DNA of 64,000 nt from Acetobacter estunensis (GCF_019083805.1 NZ_JAHRDV010000005.1:186001-250000); one strand, 5' to 3'. Numbered from the stretch's first letter, positions 1-9,358 are shown. Translations and numbers: made by a program. Notes: generated by a model from the letters alone, not told the origin.

Positions 1-1743
1 CCGCTGCTCTACAAGATCACGGGCGTATGGGGGAACCACGAAGGCTCCATCCTGCTCTGGGCGCTCATTCTGGGTATCTGCGGTGCCGCCGTCGCCGGAT
101 TCGGGCGCAATCTGCCGTCCGCACTGCGGGCACGGGTGATTGCGGTGCTAGGCGGTGTGGCAGCGGGTTTCGAACTGTTCTGTCTCACCACCTCGGACCC
201 GTTCGACCGTGTCTGGCCCGCCCCTCTGGACGGGCAGGGCATGAACCCGCTGTTGCAGGATCCGGGCCTCGCCTTCCACCCGCCGGTTCTCTACACGGGC
301 TATGTCGGCTTTGCCGTGCCGTTTGCCTTTGCCATTGCCGCCCTGATCGAAGGGCGCGTCGATGCGGCATGGGGACGCTGGGTGCGGCCCTGGGCGGTGG
401 CGGCGTGGTCCTTTCTCACGCTGGGCATCGCGATGGGTTCGTGGTGGTCCTACTACGTGCTGGGTTGGGGCGGTTACTGGTTCTGGGATCCGGTGGAAAA
501 CGCCTCTCTCATCCCGTGGCTGTCGGGCACGGCGCTGATGCACTCGGCCATCGTGGTGGAGAAGCGTGAGGCACTGAAGATCTGGACCGTGCTGCTGGCC
601 ATCGGCACATTCTCCTTCTCGCTTTCGGGCACGTTCCTTGTGCGTTCGGGCATTCTGAATTCGGTCCACGCCTTCGCGCAGGATCCGGCGCGCGGCATCT
701 TCATTCTGGCGCTGCTGGGCGTGGTGATCGGCGGTTCGCTGGTGTTGTTTGCGTGGCGTGCGCCGTCGCTCACGACGGGCGGTCTGTTCGCGCCGGTGTC
801 GCGCGAAGGGGCGCTGGTGCTCAACAACGTGCTGCTGTGCTCCCTTTGTGCGGTGGTGCTGACGGGCACGATGTATCCGCCGTTCATGTCGCTGCTGTTC
901 GGCAAGACGATCTCGGTGGGCAAGCCGTTCTTTGATGCGGCGACCATTCCGCTGGCCATTCCGCTGTTCATCTTCATGGGCTTTGGACCGATGCTGCCGT
1001 GGAAGCGTGCGCAACTCTGGCCGGTGATGAAACGCCTGTGGGCGGCAGCGCTGGCGACACTCGTGGCGTTTTCCGTATCGATTTTCGGTCTGTCGGGTGT
1101 GCTGCCCATCCTGTGCGCAACGGCGGCGGTGTGGGTGATCGGCTCCAGCGTGACGGACATCGCGGGCCGTATCGCGCTGTTCAAGGCGCCACTGGCCCAG
1201 AGCTTCCAGCGGGCGCGCAACCTGCCGCGCGCGGTGTTCGGCACGGCTATGGCCCATGCAGGTGTGGGAGTGACGGTGCTGGGTCTGGCGGCGATGTCGC
1301 AGGCGCAGCACCGGATCGTGGAGGTGCATGTCGGGCAGACCGAGCACATGGCGGGGTATGACTGGACACTGACAGGCGTGAAGATGGCGCCCGGCCCGAA
1401 TTACATGGCCATGGAAGGTACCATCGAAATCCGCCGGCATGGCCATCTGGTGACGGTGATGCATCCCTCCAAGCGCAGCTTCAACGCACAGAACCAGACG
1501 ACGACGGACGTGGCGATCCACACCAACGGTCTGTCGGATCTGTATGGCGTGATTGGTGACAAGCACGGCACGGATGCGGACCCGACCTATGTGCTGCGGC
1601 TGCATTACAACCCGCTCGCCCCGTGGATGTGGTTCGGGGCACTGATCATGGCGTTTGGCGGCGCGTTGTCGCTGTCGGATCGCCGGATGCGTGTGGGAGC
1701 GCCCCGTCGCGCCCCTCTGGCAGGAACGGTGGCCGCACAATGA
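1..1743 (+). CDS. ccmF: cytochrome c-type biogenesis protein CcmF, 5' partial
   Basis: Part of the heme lyase of the system I cytochrome c maturation pathway, an inner-membrane protein that passes heme from CcmE to apocytochrome c. The reading frame is open from base 1, and 580 residues are visible; family members are about 650 residues, so roughly 70 N-terminal residues lie outside the window. GVWGNHEGS near visible residue 10 and GWGGYWFWDPVENAS near residue 155 are the family hallmarks; the latter is the tryptophan-rich WWD heme-handling region. Many hydrophobic helices follow. The stop overlaps the start of ccmG (ATGA), so this is one operon with ccmG, ccmH and ccmI. Identity is secure. 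Confidence 0.96.
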   Translation, partial: PLLYKITGVWGNHEGSILLWALILGICGAAVAGFGRNLPSALRARVIAVLGGVAAGFELFCLTTSDPFDRVWPAPLDGQGMNPLLQDPGLAFHPPVLYTGYVGFAVPFAFAIAALIEGRVDAAWGRWVRPWAVAAWSFLTLGIAMGSWWSYYVLGWGGYWFWDPVENASLIPWLSGTALMHSAIVVEKREALKIWTVLLAIGTFSFSLSGTFLVRSGILNSVHAFAQDPARGIFILALLGVVIGGSLVLFAWRAPSLTTGGLFAPVSREGALVLNNVLLCSLCAVVLTGTMYPPFMSLLFGKTISVGKPFFDAATIPLAIPLFIFMGFGPMLPWKRAQLWPVMKRLWAAALATLVAFSVSIFGLSGVLPILCATAAVWVIGSSVTDIAGRIALFKAPLAQSFQRARNLPRAVFGTAMAHAGVGVTVLGLAAMSQAQHRIVEVHVGQTEHMAGYDWTLTGVKMAPGPNYMAMEGTIEIRRHGHLVTVMHPSKRSFNAQNQTTTDVAIHTNGLSDLYGVIGDKHGTDADPTYVLRLHYNPLAPWMWFGALIMAFGGALSLSDRRMRVGAPRRAPLAGTVAAQ

Positions 1744-2318
1744 GCGATGAACAGCAGCGCACCAATGTGACGCGGCGGCGTCTGATGATGGGCCTGCCTT
1801 TGGTGGGGGCTGGCGTATGCGGTGTGGCGTTCTGGAAGATGCTGTCGGGGATGCAGACCGGTGCGTTCAACCCGCATGACATCAACGCACCCGTGACAGG
1901 GCGGCCCGTGCCGGACTTTACGCTGGTGGATCAGCCGCCGGGAACGGGGTTTGCGGCGGCTGATCTGCGCGCACTCAAAAGCCCGGTGCTGATCAATTTC
2001 TTCGCTTCATGGTGCATCCCGTGCATTGCGGAGATGCAGGCGCTGCTCGATTTGCAGAAACAGGTGCCGATCTGGGGCGTGGCCTACAAGGACAAGCCCG
2101 AGAACGCGGCGGGGCTGCTGAAACACGCAGGCAATCCGTATGCCCGTATCGGCAGCGACCGTGAGGGACGGGTGGCGATCGACTGGGGTGTTTCGGGCGT
2201 GCCGGAGAGCTTCCTAATTGCGCCGGGAGGCATGATCGTCTGGCACAGCGCTGCCGGACTGGACAATGAAGACGTGCGGACGAGCCTGAACGCGGCGCTG
2301 GCGAAGGTGGCACGATGA
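1740..2318 (+). CDS. ccmG: thiol:disulfide interchange protein CcmG/DsbE
   Basis: Membrane-anchored periplasmic thioredoxin that keeps the apocytochrome CXXCH cysteines, or CcmH, reduced during heme attachment. It is 192 residues long. An N-terminal anchor helix (about residues 12-33, preceded by RRR) is followed by a thioredoxin fold with the active site WCIPC at residues 91-95 in FFASWCIPCIAEM. A later GVPESFLI carries the cis-proline loop. The ATG start overlaps the ccmF stop and the stop overlaps the ccmH start, which indicates translational coupling. Length and motifs are normal for the family. Confidence 0.95.
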   Translation: MSDEQQRTNVTRRRLMMGLPLVGAGVCGVAFWKMLSGMQTGAFNPHDINAPVTGRPVPDFTLVDQPPGTGFAAADLRALKSPVLINFFASWCIPCIAEMQALLDLQKQVPIWGVAYKDKPENAAGLLKHAGNPYARIGSDREGRVAIDWGVSGVPESFLIAPGGMIVWHSAAGLDNEDVRTSLNAALAKVAR

Positions 2319-2794
2319 GGAGCCTCGCGTGTCTCCGCCGCGTTCTGCCGCTTCTGGCGGCGCTGCTTGTCGCGGCTCCCATGGTGGCGCTGGCAGTGGA
2401 CGATCCCTCCGAGATGTTGCCCGATCCGAGGGAAGAAGCGCGGGCGGAGGCCATTGGGGCGCAGTTGCGCTGTCTGGTGTGTCAGAACGAATCCATTGAG
2501 GACAGCAGCGCGGGGTTGGCGCGGGATCTGCGCAAGGTGGTGCGTGAGCATGTGGCCAAAGGTGAGAGCGACCGGCAGATCATCGACTGGATGGTGGCGC
2601 GCTATGGCAACTTCATTCGCCTCAGCCCGCCCATTACGCTCAGCACGCTGCTGCTTTGGGGCATGCCGCTGCTTGCGCTGCTCGTGGGCGTGATCGCGGC
2701 GCTGCGCGTGTTCCGTCGGCGTTCCACGCCCGAATCCGCGCCGTTGAGCGAGGAGGAACGCGCACGGCTGGATGAGGTGCGGCGCGATGCGTGA
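2315..2794 (+). CDS. ccmH: cytochrome c-type biogenesis protein CcmH
   Basis: Periplasm-facing thiol oxidoreductase subunit of the heme ligation complex. The 159-residue protein has an N-terminal signal or anchor (about residues 8-28), the diagnostic LRCLVCQN motif with Cys53 and Cys56, and a C-terminal membrane helix around residues 107-131 followed by a short basic and acidic tail. The conserved segment after the motif (SIEDSSAGLARDLR, then GESDRQIIDWMVARYG) is typical. It starts inside the ccmG stop codon (ATGA) and is followed after 33 bases by ccmI. Confidence 0.95.
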   Translation: MRSLACLRRVLPLLAALLVAAPMVALAVDDPSEMLPDPREEARAEAIGAQLRCLVCQNESIEDSSAGLARDLRKVVREHVAKGESDRQIIDWMVARYGNFIRLSPPITLSTLLLWGMPLLALLVGVIAALRVFRRRSTPESAPLSEEERARLDEVRRDA

Positions 2795-2827
2795 GGTCCG
2801 ATTCATCAAGAGCGAGAAGACGACGGT

Positions 2828-3556
2828 ATGATCTGGACGAGTTTTCTCGCGCTGGCGGTTATCACACTGCTGCCCGCTTTTCTGACACTCTGGCGGCGGG
2901 CGGTGGCGCGGGACGAGCGCAGTGCCGCGCTGGCGCTGCATGAAGCGCAGCTTGTGGAACTGGATCGCGATCTGGCGTCGGGGATGATCGCGCCTGCGGA
3001 ACATATCGTGGCGCAGACCGAGATCCAGCGGCGCATTCTCGTGGCCGACCGCGCGCCTGCGGACACGACCGAGCGGGCGAAACGCTGGGGCGTGGTGGTA
3101 GCGCTGATGTTGATCCCCGTAGTGGCGGTGGGGCTGTATCTCACGGGGGGACATCCGGGCTTTCCCGCCCAGCCGCTGGCCCCTCGTCTGGAAGCGATCA
3201 AAGCGCGCGACGCCAAGGCGGGTGAGGCCATTGACAAGCTTAAGGCGATGTTGGCCACCATGGCGGCCGACGATCCCAGTCTGCGACAGGGCTATATCCT
3301 GCTGGGGCAGGCCGAGGCCGCGCGCGGTCATGACGCGGATGCCGCGACTGCCTGGCGCAAGGCTCTCGATCTCGGGTTTGCGCCCGATCTGGCGATCGAA
3401 GTGGCGGAGGAACAGGTCCGGGCAACCGGGCATATCAGCGCGGACAGCCTCGACCTTTATCGCCGTGCTCTTGATGCGGCCCCCAAGGATGCGCCGTGGC
3501 GGCAGGCGGTGCAGCAACGTATCGCGCAAGGCGAACACGAGCAGGAGCAACCCTGA
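2828..3556 (+). CDS. ccmI: c-type cytochrome biogenesis protein CcmI (CycH-like), TPR domain
   Basis: Apocytochrome chaperone of the heme ligation complex. Of 242 residues, two N-terminal membrane helices (about 1-22 and 88-106) bracket a cytoplasmic loop with a basic and acidic heptad-like stretch, and the periplasmic C-terminal half reads as tetratricopeptide helices (for example GYILLGQAEAARGHDADAATAW). The protein is shorter than the roughly 400-residue E. coli CcmH fusion but matches short alphaproteobacterial CcmI. It closes the ccm operon; metX follows after about 100 bases. Assignment rests on position and topology more than on catalytic motifs. Confidence 0.88.
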   Translation: MIWTSFLALAVITLLPAFLTLWRRAVARDERSAALALHEAQLVELDRDLASGMIAPAEHIVAQTEIQRRILVADRAPADTTERAKRWGVVVALMLIPVVAVGLYLTGGHPGFPAQPLAPRLEAIKARDAKAGEAIDKLKAMLATMAADDPSLRQGYILLGQAEAARGHDADAATAWRKALDLGFAPDLAIEVAEEQVRATGHISADSLDLYRRALDAAPKDAPWRQAVQQRIAQGEHEQEQP

Positions 3557-3652
3557 CACCGGAGGGTCGGGCCGGACACGGTGGGGTGATCCGGCTTGAT
3601 CGCGGCGTCATTTGGCCCCTATGTGGCGGACACTCTGTGGAAAGCCCGGAAC

Positions 3653-4855
3653 ATGGATCAGACAGTCATAGCTCCGGCTCCCGTGGTGGAGCATGAGCGC
3701 GCGCATTTCCCCGAAGGTCTCACGCTCGATTGTGGGATGACCCTCGCACCGGTGGAGATCGCCTATCGGACCTACGGCACGCTGTCGGAGGCCCGCGACA
3801 ACGCCATTCTCATCTGCCACGCGCTGACGGGTGATCAATATGTGGCGGAGACACACCCGGTGACGGGGCGGCGCGGCTGGTGGGAGCGCATGGTGGGGCC
3901 GGGACGTCCCATCGACACGGACCGTTTCTTTGTCATCTGCTCCAATGTGCTGGGCGGCTGCATGGGCTCGACCGGGCCGCGCTCGCCGCGTGGGGCGCCG
4001 AGTGCGGAGCCATGGGGCACAGAGTTTCCTCCCATCACCATCCGCGACATGGTGCGCGCCCAGCACGCGCTGGTGCGCAGTCTGGGGATCGAGCACCTGT
4101 TTGCCGTGGTGGGCGGGTCCATGGGCGGGATGCAGGTACTGGAATGGGCCACGACCTATCCCGAGATGGTGAAGGCGGCGATGCCGATCGCGACATCGGC
4201 ATTCCATTCGGCTCAGAACATCGCGTTTAACGAAGTCAGCCGTCAGGCCATCTTCGCGGACCCGGACTGGCACGGAGGGCGCTACTGGGAGGCGGGCGTG
4301 ATTCCTGCGCGTGGTCTCGCCGTGGCGCGGATGATGGCGCACATCACCTATCTTTCGGAGGACGCGCTGACGCGGAAGTTCGGACGACGTGTCCGCAAAT
4401 CCGACGGCACGCCCAACCAGCCGTGCAGTGGTGGTTCTCTGTCGATGTTCGGTGAGATTTTCGAGGTCGAGTCCTATCTGCGGCATCAGGGGTCGAGCTT
4501 TGTGCGGCGGTTCGATGCGAACTCCTATCTCACCATCACCCGCGCAATGGACTGGATGGACATTGCCGCCGAGAGCGACGGTGATCTGGCGGACGCCTTT
4601 GCGGGCACGCGCACGCGGTTCTGTGTCGTGTCGTTCTCGTCCGACTGGCTGTTTCCCACCTCCCAGTCCCGCACGCTGGTGCGCGCGCTGATGCGGGCGG
4701 GGGCCAATGTCTCCTCCGTGGAGATCGAGACGGACAAGGGGCATGATGCCTTCCTGCTCGACGAACCGGATTTCGACCGCACGGTGCGCGGGTTCCTCTC
4801 GGGTGTGGCGGAACATGCGGGCCTGCCTGCACGGGTCAGGGGGGGAGCGGTCTGA
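3653..4855 (+). CDS. metX: homoserine O-acetyltransferase MetX
   Basis: Transfers an acetyl group from acetyl-CoA to L-homoserine, committing it to methionine synthesis; cytosolic alpha/beta-hydrolase fold. The 400-residue protein shows the nucleophile elbow GGSMGGMQ (Ser156), a catalytic Asp in SSDWLFP (about residue 331) and His in GHDAF (about 364), plus the family segment LTGDQYV. An earlier in-frame start at 3596 would add 19 residues that do not look like the family, so the ATG at 3653 is preferred. The gene runs directly into metW with one base between stop and start. Some family members use succinyl-CoA, which sequence reading alone does not settle. Confidence 0.93.
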   Translation: MDQTVIAPAPVVEHERAHFPEGLTLDCGMTLAPVEIAYRTYGTLSEARDNAILICHALTGDQYVAETHPVTGRRGWWERMVGPGRPIDTDRFFVICSNVLGGCMGSTGPRSPRGAPSAEPWGTEFPPITIRDMVRAQHALVRSLGIEHLFAVVGGSMGGMQVLEWATTYPEMVKAAMPIATSAFHSAQNIAFNEVSRQAIFADPDWHGGRYWEAGVIPARGLAVARMMAHITYLSEDALTRKFGRRVRKSDGTPNQPCSGGSLSMFGEIFEVESYLRHQGSSFVRRFDANSYLTITRAMDWMDIAAESDGDLADAFAGTRTRFCVVSFSSDWLFPTSQSRTLVRALMRAGANVSSVEIETDKGHDAFLLDEPDFDRTVRGFLSGVAEHAGLPARVRGGAV

Positions 4856-4856
4856 C

Positions 4857-5492
4857 ATGCGGCTGGACCAGAGACTGATCGCGGGCATGATTACGCCCGG
4901 CACGCGGGTGTTGGATGTCGGCAGCGGGGATGGCTCGCTGATCGATCATCTCTACCGCACGCGCGGGTGCGACGCGCAGGGCATCGAGATCGACATGGGC
5001 GAGGTCACGCGAGCCGTGGCGCACGGATTGCCCGTGGTGCATGGCGATGCGGATCACGATCTGGCGCATTACCCCGACAACAGCTTCGATTATGTGGTGC
5101 TTCAGCGCACCCTGCAGGCTGTGGAGCGCCCGCGTGAGGTGCTGCGGCAGATGCTGCGTATCGGGGAACACGCCATCGTGTCCTTTCCCAATTTCGGACA
5201 CTGGGAGTTACGGCTTAAGCTGCTGCTGAACGGGCGTATGCCCAACACGGCGGTCTGGAACACGCCGTGGTATGCCACGCCCAACATCCATCCCTGCACC
5301 ATTCGCGACTTTCTCGCCCTCTGTCGGGAGGATGGCTACCGTGTCCATGAATGGATGGCAGTGGACGAAGAGGGCGAGCGCGCCCCGTGGCGACGTTCCA
5401 TCCGGTTGGCCAACCTGTTTGGCGAACAGGCGTTGTTTTTGCTGGGTAAAGGTCGCTCCACCCCGCGTGGCGCTCGTCTGAAACGTTCGTGA
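4857..5492 (+). CDS. metW: methionine biosynthesis protein MetW
   Basis: Partner of MetX in alphaproteobacteria and other Proteobacteria, with a SAM-methyltransferase fold; it has been linked to activation of MetX. The 211-residue protein begins MRLDQRLIAGMI and has the glycine loop VLDVGSGDG at residues 18-26. The segment SFPNFGHWELRLKLLLNGRMP and a following TPWYATPNIH are characteristic. Spacing of one base after metX supports one transcript and translational coupling. The stop codon overlaps the GTG start of the next gene. Confidence 0.94.
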   Translation: MRLDQRLIAGMITPGTRVLDVGSGDGSLIDHLYRTRGCDAQGIEIDMGEVTRAVAHGLPVVHGDADHDLAHYPDNSFDYVVLQRTLQAVERPREVLRQMLRIGEHAIVSFPNFGHWELRLKLLLNGRMPNTAVWNTPWYATPNIHPCTIRDFLALCREDGYRVHEWMAVDEEGERAPWRRSIRLANLFGEQALFLLGKGRSTPRGARLKRS

Positions 5493-6397
5493 AGAACACG
5501 CCGCAGACGCTGCTGGTGGGCATCGATGGCGGTGCGAGCAAGACGATCCTGCGGCTTGTCACGCCGGAAGGGCGCACGCTGAGCGAAGTGCGCGGCGGTC
5601 CGGCCAATATCGCGAGCGATACTGCGCAGGCCGTGAACTCCATCAGGGCCGCCTGTCAGGAGGCGCTCGCACAGGCGGGGCTGTCAGCCGATATGGTGAC
5701 GTCCGGTGCGCTGCGACTGGTGGCGGGGGCTGGACTGGCGGGTGCTGAGGTGAGTGGTTGCGCCGCACGCGTCCGGGCGCTCTGTCCCGAATTTGCCGAG
5801 ATGGCCATTCGCACTGATGCCTTCACTTCCTGTCTTGGTGCGCATGAGGGTATGGATGGGGCCATTGTGGCAGTGGGCACCGGCACTGTCGGATTCGCGC
5901 TGCGTGGTGAGGAAACGCGCCGTGTGGGTGGATGGGGCTTCCCCCAGAGCGATGAGGGAGGCGGCGCGTGGATCGGACTTGTTGCAATTCGTCACATGTT
6001 GAAGGTGGCAGATGGACGGCAGCCGACCTCACGGCTTGCACGGGGGGTGCAGGCGCATCTTGCCGGGGAAGGGGAAAAAGACCCGCTTACGTGGAGTGTG
6101 GGGGCCACGGCGGCTGAGTTCGCCAGTGTGACGCCGTTAGTTGTGGCTTTGGCGCAGGAGGGAGAGGACGTATCGGGCCGTATTCTTGATGCGGCAGCAA
6201 GGGAAGTTGCCGAAATCGGACGTGCCCTTCTTGCCGGAGCGCAGTGGGAAGCTTTGCCGCTGGGACTGGTCGGCGGGTTGGCGGAAACCCTGCTTTCCCG
6301 ATGGCCTGAAGAGGTGTGTGGGCTGCCTTTTCTGCCCTCCACTCATGCCATTGATGGAGCTGTCGCGATGGCGCGGAGTGTGGTCGGAAATCCCTAA
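5489..6397 (+). CDS. BadF/BadG/BcrA/BcrD-family ATPase, probable N-acetylglucosamine or glucosamine kinase
   Basis: ASKHA-fold sugar kinase-like protein of 302 residues. The first phosphate-binding loop LVGIDGGASKT lies near residue 10, the second, VAVGTGTVGFAL, near residue 130, and GGWGFPQSDEGGGAWIG near 147, which is the usual sugar-kinase pattern in this family. The start is GTG overlapping the metW stop. Family members phosphorylate N-acetylglucosamine or glucosamine during cell-wall recycling; the substrate here is inferred only from resemblance. It is physically coupled to metW, but no functional link to methionine synthesis is evident. Confidence 0.75.
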   Translation: MKNTPQTLLVGIDGGASKTILRLVTPEGRTLSEVRGGPANIASDTAQAVNSIRAACQEALAQAGLSADMVTSGALRLVAGAGLAGAEVSGCAARVRALCPEFAEMAIRTDAFTSCLGAHEGMDGAIVAVGTGTVGFALRGEETRRVGGWGFPQSDEGGGAWIGLVAIRHMLKVADGRQPTSRLARGVQAHLAGEGEKDPLTWSVGATAAEFASVTPLVVALAQEGEDVSGRILDAAAREVAEIGRALLAGAQWEALPLGLVGGLAETLLSRWPEEVCGLPFLPSTHAIDGAVAMARSVVGNP

Positions 6398-6570
6398 GCT
6401 GAGAGGCAATCGCATATTGAACATCGTGGCAATTTCATGTATGTAAGATACTTGTTTTCCGGATACGGCCCATGAACTGGACGCAATGATCACGGCCGGA
6501 AGTCACCATATCCCATAGTGTGCACGTCCCGGTTGATTGCGGACCGGAAAGCCTGAGACCCATCCTGATC

Positions 6571-6646
6571 AGAGCGAAAACGCTCTGTTGTGGGTGGGAT
6601 GTCGTGCCTCTCGGATCCCAAGATGACGTCGGGACAGACTCCCGAC
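6571..6646 (+). promoter_or_regulatory. structured 5' leader of the DEAD-box helicase gene: two hairpins
   Basis: Two perfect stem-loops precede the helicase gene: AGAGCG-AAAA-CGCTCT at 6571-6586 and GTCGGGA-CAGAC-TCCCGAC at 6628-6646. Neither is followed by a T run, so they are not ordinary terminators. The second ends about 33 bases before the start codon. DEAD-box helicase mRNAs are often controlled through structured leaders, so an autoregulatory or cold-responsive leader is inferred. Confidence 0.4.
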
Positions 6647-6679
6647 ACTCCAGAACACACCCGGAGGTGTTTTTATCTG

Positions 6680-7960
6680 ATGACCACGTTTGCCGACCTC
6701 CGGCTGGCCGAGCCGTTACTGAGGGCACTTGCCGAGGAGGGCTACACGCAACCGACCCCGATTCAGGCGCAGTCCATACCGCACCTGCTCGAAGGACGGG
6801 ATCTTCTCGGACTTGCCCAGACGGGCACGGGAAAGACAGCGGCTTTTGCCCTGCCCATTCTCCATCATCTTCTCACGCACCGGAAGCCGGCCGCGTCCAA
6901 AGGCGCGCGCACCCTGGTGCTTGCCCCCACGCGCGAACTGGCTTCTCAGATCGATGAGAGCTTCAAGGCCTACGCGCGCCACATGAAGTTTACTCACACC
7001 GTCATCTTCGGCGGTGTGGGGCAGGGACGCCAGATCGAGGCCATGCGCCGCGGTGTGGATGTGCTTGTCGCGGCTCCCGGTCGTCTTCTCGACCTGATGG
7101 GGCAGGGCTATATCGACCTGCACGGCTTGGAAATTCTCGTCCTCGATGAGGCTGACCGGATGCTCGACATGGGCTTCGTGCGCGATATCCGCCGTATCGT
7201 GGCGTCGCTGCCGCGTGACCGTCAGACGCTGCTGTTCTCGGCCACTATGCCGCAGAGCATCACCGAGCTTGCGGGCAGCCTGTTGCGCGATCCGGTGACG
7301 GTGGAAGTGACGCCGCCGTCCAGCACGGTGGATCGCATCCGTCAGGCCGTGATGTTCGTGGAGCCGGACAAAAAGAAGGACGCGCTCCTGATGTTGCTGG
7401 AGTCGCCCAAGGTTGTCCGTGCGGTGGTGTTCACGCTGATGAAGCACGAGGCCAACAAGGTGGCCGAGTTCCTCAATCGCAATGGCATCACGTCCGAGGC
7501 CATTCACGGCAACAAGTCGCAGGGTGCGCGTGAGCGGGCCATGGCGGGTTTCCGTGCCGGCACCGTCAAGGTGCTGGTGGCGACCGACATCGCGGCGCGC
7601 GGTATCGATGTTGACGATGTGAGTCATGTCTTCAACTACGATCTGCCTAACATTCCAGAGAGTTATGTGCATCGTATCGGCCGTACGGCGCGTGCAGGAC
7701 GTGAAGGCTGGGCCGTCTCCTTCTGCGATCCCGAGCAGCGCGCGTGGCTGCGCGACATCGAACGCACGATCGGCAAGGATGTTCCGGTGGTGCGCGATCA
7801 CCCCTATCATTCCGACGTGGCCGAACACTCCAAGCTGCGTCCTCCCGTGCTGGGGGGAGGTGGCCGAGGCCGTGGCGGCGGTCGAGGCGGCCCGTCGGGC
7901 CGGGGCGGTGCCCCGGGAGGCGGCGGTGGTCGCAGTCGTGGACGCCGCGTCGTCGCGTGA
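6680..7960 (+). CDS. rhlE: DEAD-box ATP-dependent RNA helicase, RhlE type
   Basis: RNA helicase that unwinds short RNA duplexes, as in ribosome assembly or mRNA decay. The 426-residue protein has the Q motif (GYTQPTPIQ), Walker A AQTGTGKT with Lys52, PTRELA, DEAD at residues 156-159, the SAT motif, and the C-terminal HRIGRTARAGREG motif. The last 35 residues or so are rich in Gly and Arg (RGG-like), usual for RhlE-type RNA binding tails. The ATG at 6680 is chosen because GGAGGTG lies at 6664-6670 and because the protein then begins with the typical FADLRLAEPLL; an earlier start at 6590 lacks support. RhlE is the closest match among paralogues, but the exact paralogue name is a judgement. Confidence 0.9.
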   Translation: MTTFADLRLAEPLLRALAEEGYTQPTPIQAQSIPHLLEGRDLLGLAQTGTGKTAAFALPILHHLLTHRKPAASKGARTLVLAPTRELASQIDESFKAYARHMKFTHTVIFGGVGQGRQIEAMRRGVDVLVAAPGRLLDLMGQGYIDLHGLEILVLDEADRMLDMGFVRDIRRIVASLPRDRQTLLFSATMPQSITELAGSLLRDPVTVEVTPPSSTVDRIRQAVMFVEPDKKKDALLMLLESPKVVRAVVFTLMKHEANKVAEFLNRNGITSEAIHGNKSQGARERAMAGFRAGTVKVLVATDIAARGIDVDDVSHVFNYDLPNIPESYVHRIGRTARAGREGWAVSFCDPEQRAWLRDIERTIGKDVPVVRDHPYHSDVAEHSKLRPPVLGGGGRGRGGGRGGPSGRGGAPGGGGGRSRGRRVVA

Positions 7961-7973
7961 GGCAAGATTATGC

Positions 7974-8005
7974 AGAAGGGCGGGGCCGTCAGGTCCCGCC
8001 CTTCT
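7974..8005 (+). terminator. perfect 11-bp hairpin after the helicase gene
   Basis: AGAAGGGCGGG at 7974-7984 pairs perfectly with CCCGCCCTTCT at 7995-8005 across a 10-base loop. It lies 13 bases after the helicase stop and 25 bases before the next start. There is no T tract, so it may be a weak or factor-assisted terminator, or a 3' stabilising stem. Confidence 0.5.
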
Positions 8006-8030
8006 CATGTGACGTGACCGGAGCAGGACA

Positions 8031-8519
8031 ATGAGCAGGACCACCCCCGCAACCGCATTTCTCCGGCGGCAGGGGATTACTTTCGAGACGCTTGAATATG
8101 AGTATGACCCTTCGGCCGGAAAACTCGGCGTGCATGCGGCGGCGGCTGTGGGAGAACCGGAGGAACGGGTCTTCAAGACCCTGATGGCCGAGGTGGACGG
8201 CAAGCCTGTCTGCGCCGTCATTCCCGTGGCGCGGGAACTCAGCATGAAAAAACTGGCGGCGGCTTTTTCGGGGCGCAGCGCCGCGATGATGAAGCAGCCG
8301 GATGCCGAGCGGATCACCGGTTACAGATTGGGTGGGATCAGCCCTTTCGGTCAGCGTCGCGCGGTGCCGACCGTGGTGGCGCAGGAGGCGGAAAGCCTGC
8401 CATGTATTCTCATGAACGGAGGCGGTCGGGGCATTCAGGTGCGTCTGTCGGTGGCCGATGCGCTGGCAGCGATGAAGGGGCGGTTCGCCGATATTCTTAT
8501 TCCGCAGCGCATGTCGTGA
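8031..8519 (+). CDS. ybaK: aminoacyl-tRNA deacylase, YbaK/EbsC family
   Basis: Trans-editing enzyme that hydrolyses mischarged tRNA, typically Cys-tRNA(Pro). The 162-residue single domain shows the family order: TPATAFLRRQGI at the start, VFKTLMAEVDGKPVCAVIPV with the conserved Lys of the active site, ELSMKKLAAAF, and GYRLGGISPFGQ. The start ATG has GGAGCAGGAC just upstream. It lies after the helicase hairpin and is probably separately expressed. Family assignment is firm; the exact amino acid edited is not visible. Confidence 0.9.
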   Translation: MSRTTPATAFLRRQGITFETLEYEYDPSAGKLGVHAAAAVGEPEERVFKTLMAEVDGKPVCAVIPVARELSMKKLAAAFSGRSAAMMKQPDAERITGYRLGGISPFGQRRAVPTVVAQEAESLPCILMNGGGRGIQVRLSVADALAAMKGRFADILIPQRMS

Positions 8520-8584
8520 GGTGAGGGCTGGGTCAATGGAGACGGTTAGGTTGGGGAAAATCCGCTGTCGGGCGCGATTGCTGC

Positions 8585-9358
8585 GTGCCCGACCGGAAAT
8601 CCCTGCCAGCCCCGGAGACCGTCCCTTTGACCGGCCAGAATTTCGATGCCTGCCTCGATTTCGTTCGTACTGCCGAGGGAGGATACAGCGACGACCCCAA
8701 GGATGCCGGAAACTGGCTGCCTGATGACAAGGGTGGTCGCGGCACGCTGATTGGGAGTTGTCATGGCGTTTCGGCCGCTCTTCTCGCGGCATGGATGAAA
8801 CCAGCGGTTCCGACGGCCGAGGACATGCGCACGCTCGATCTTGCCACGTTCGATGCGATTGCCCGTTCGCGCTTCTGGAATCCGCTCGGTTGTTCCGCTC
8901 TTCCGGCAGGGCTCGACCTGATGGTGTTCGATTTCGGCTGGAATTGCGGCCTTTATCCTTCCGCCTCGCTTCTGCAGCGCATGGTCGGTACGACGCCGGA
9001 CGGGCAGATCGGCCCACGTTCGCTGGCGGCGCTGGCCAGCGTCACCATGGAAGACCTGCTCTCACAGTTGGACCCCGATGGTCTGTCTATCCTGCATGAG
9101 CGCCTCGGCCTGCCGCCCAGCAGCGGAATCGGTCCGGAAGTGCGGCGGGCCCTTGCGCGTCGCGACGGCATGGGGCTGCTGATGGTGCTGGTGCTCTCGG
9201 GCATGCAGACACGGGATTATCGCAGCAAGGTCGGTTTCCGCCGCTGGGGCCGCGGCTGGCTGGCGCGCACGCGCCGGCGCACCGAAACGGCACTTGCGAT
9301 GGTAAGTGCTGCCGCCGTGCGGGAGGCCGCGACACCCTCATGGACCGGACAGGCATGA
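8585..9358 (+). CDS. GH108-type peptidoglycan hydrolase (phage-endolysin-like muramidase)
   Basis: Predicted N-acetylmuramidase-like protein of up to 257 residues. The N-terminal domain contains FVRTAEGGYSDDPKDAG, whose Glu corresponds to the catalytic residue of the EGGY-NDP-D family motif, and later SRFWNPLG and DGQIGPRSLAAL, typical of this family and its peptidoglycan-binding end. The start is uncertain: GTG at 8585 or TTG at 8627, the latter with GGAG about 9 bases upstream. No signal peptide is apparent. No phage structural genes surround it, so it is either a domesticated phage lysin or an ordinary acetic-acid-bacterial paralogue. Confidence 0.78.
   Translation: MPDRKSLPAPETVPLTGQNFDACLDFVRTAEGGYSDDPKDAGNWLPDDKGGRGTLIGSCHGVSAALLAAWMKPAVPTAEDMRTLDLATFDAIARSRFWNPLGCSALPAGLDLMVFDFGWNCGLYPSASLLQRMVGTTPDGQIGPRSLAALASVTMEDLLSQLDPDGLSILHERLGLPPSSGIGPEVRRALARRDGMGLLMVLVLSGMQTRDYRSKVGFRRWGRGWLARTRRRTETALAMVSAAAVREAATPSWTGQA

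Noticed and set aside
148-1740. Minus-strand open frame over ccmF
   Set aside because: Arg/His-rich shadow; ccmF motifs are unmistakable on the plus strand.
8585-9358. Prophage remnant around the GH108-type gene
   Set aside because: No phage structural, integrase or holin gene nearby; composition matches the host.
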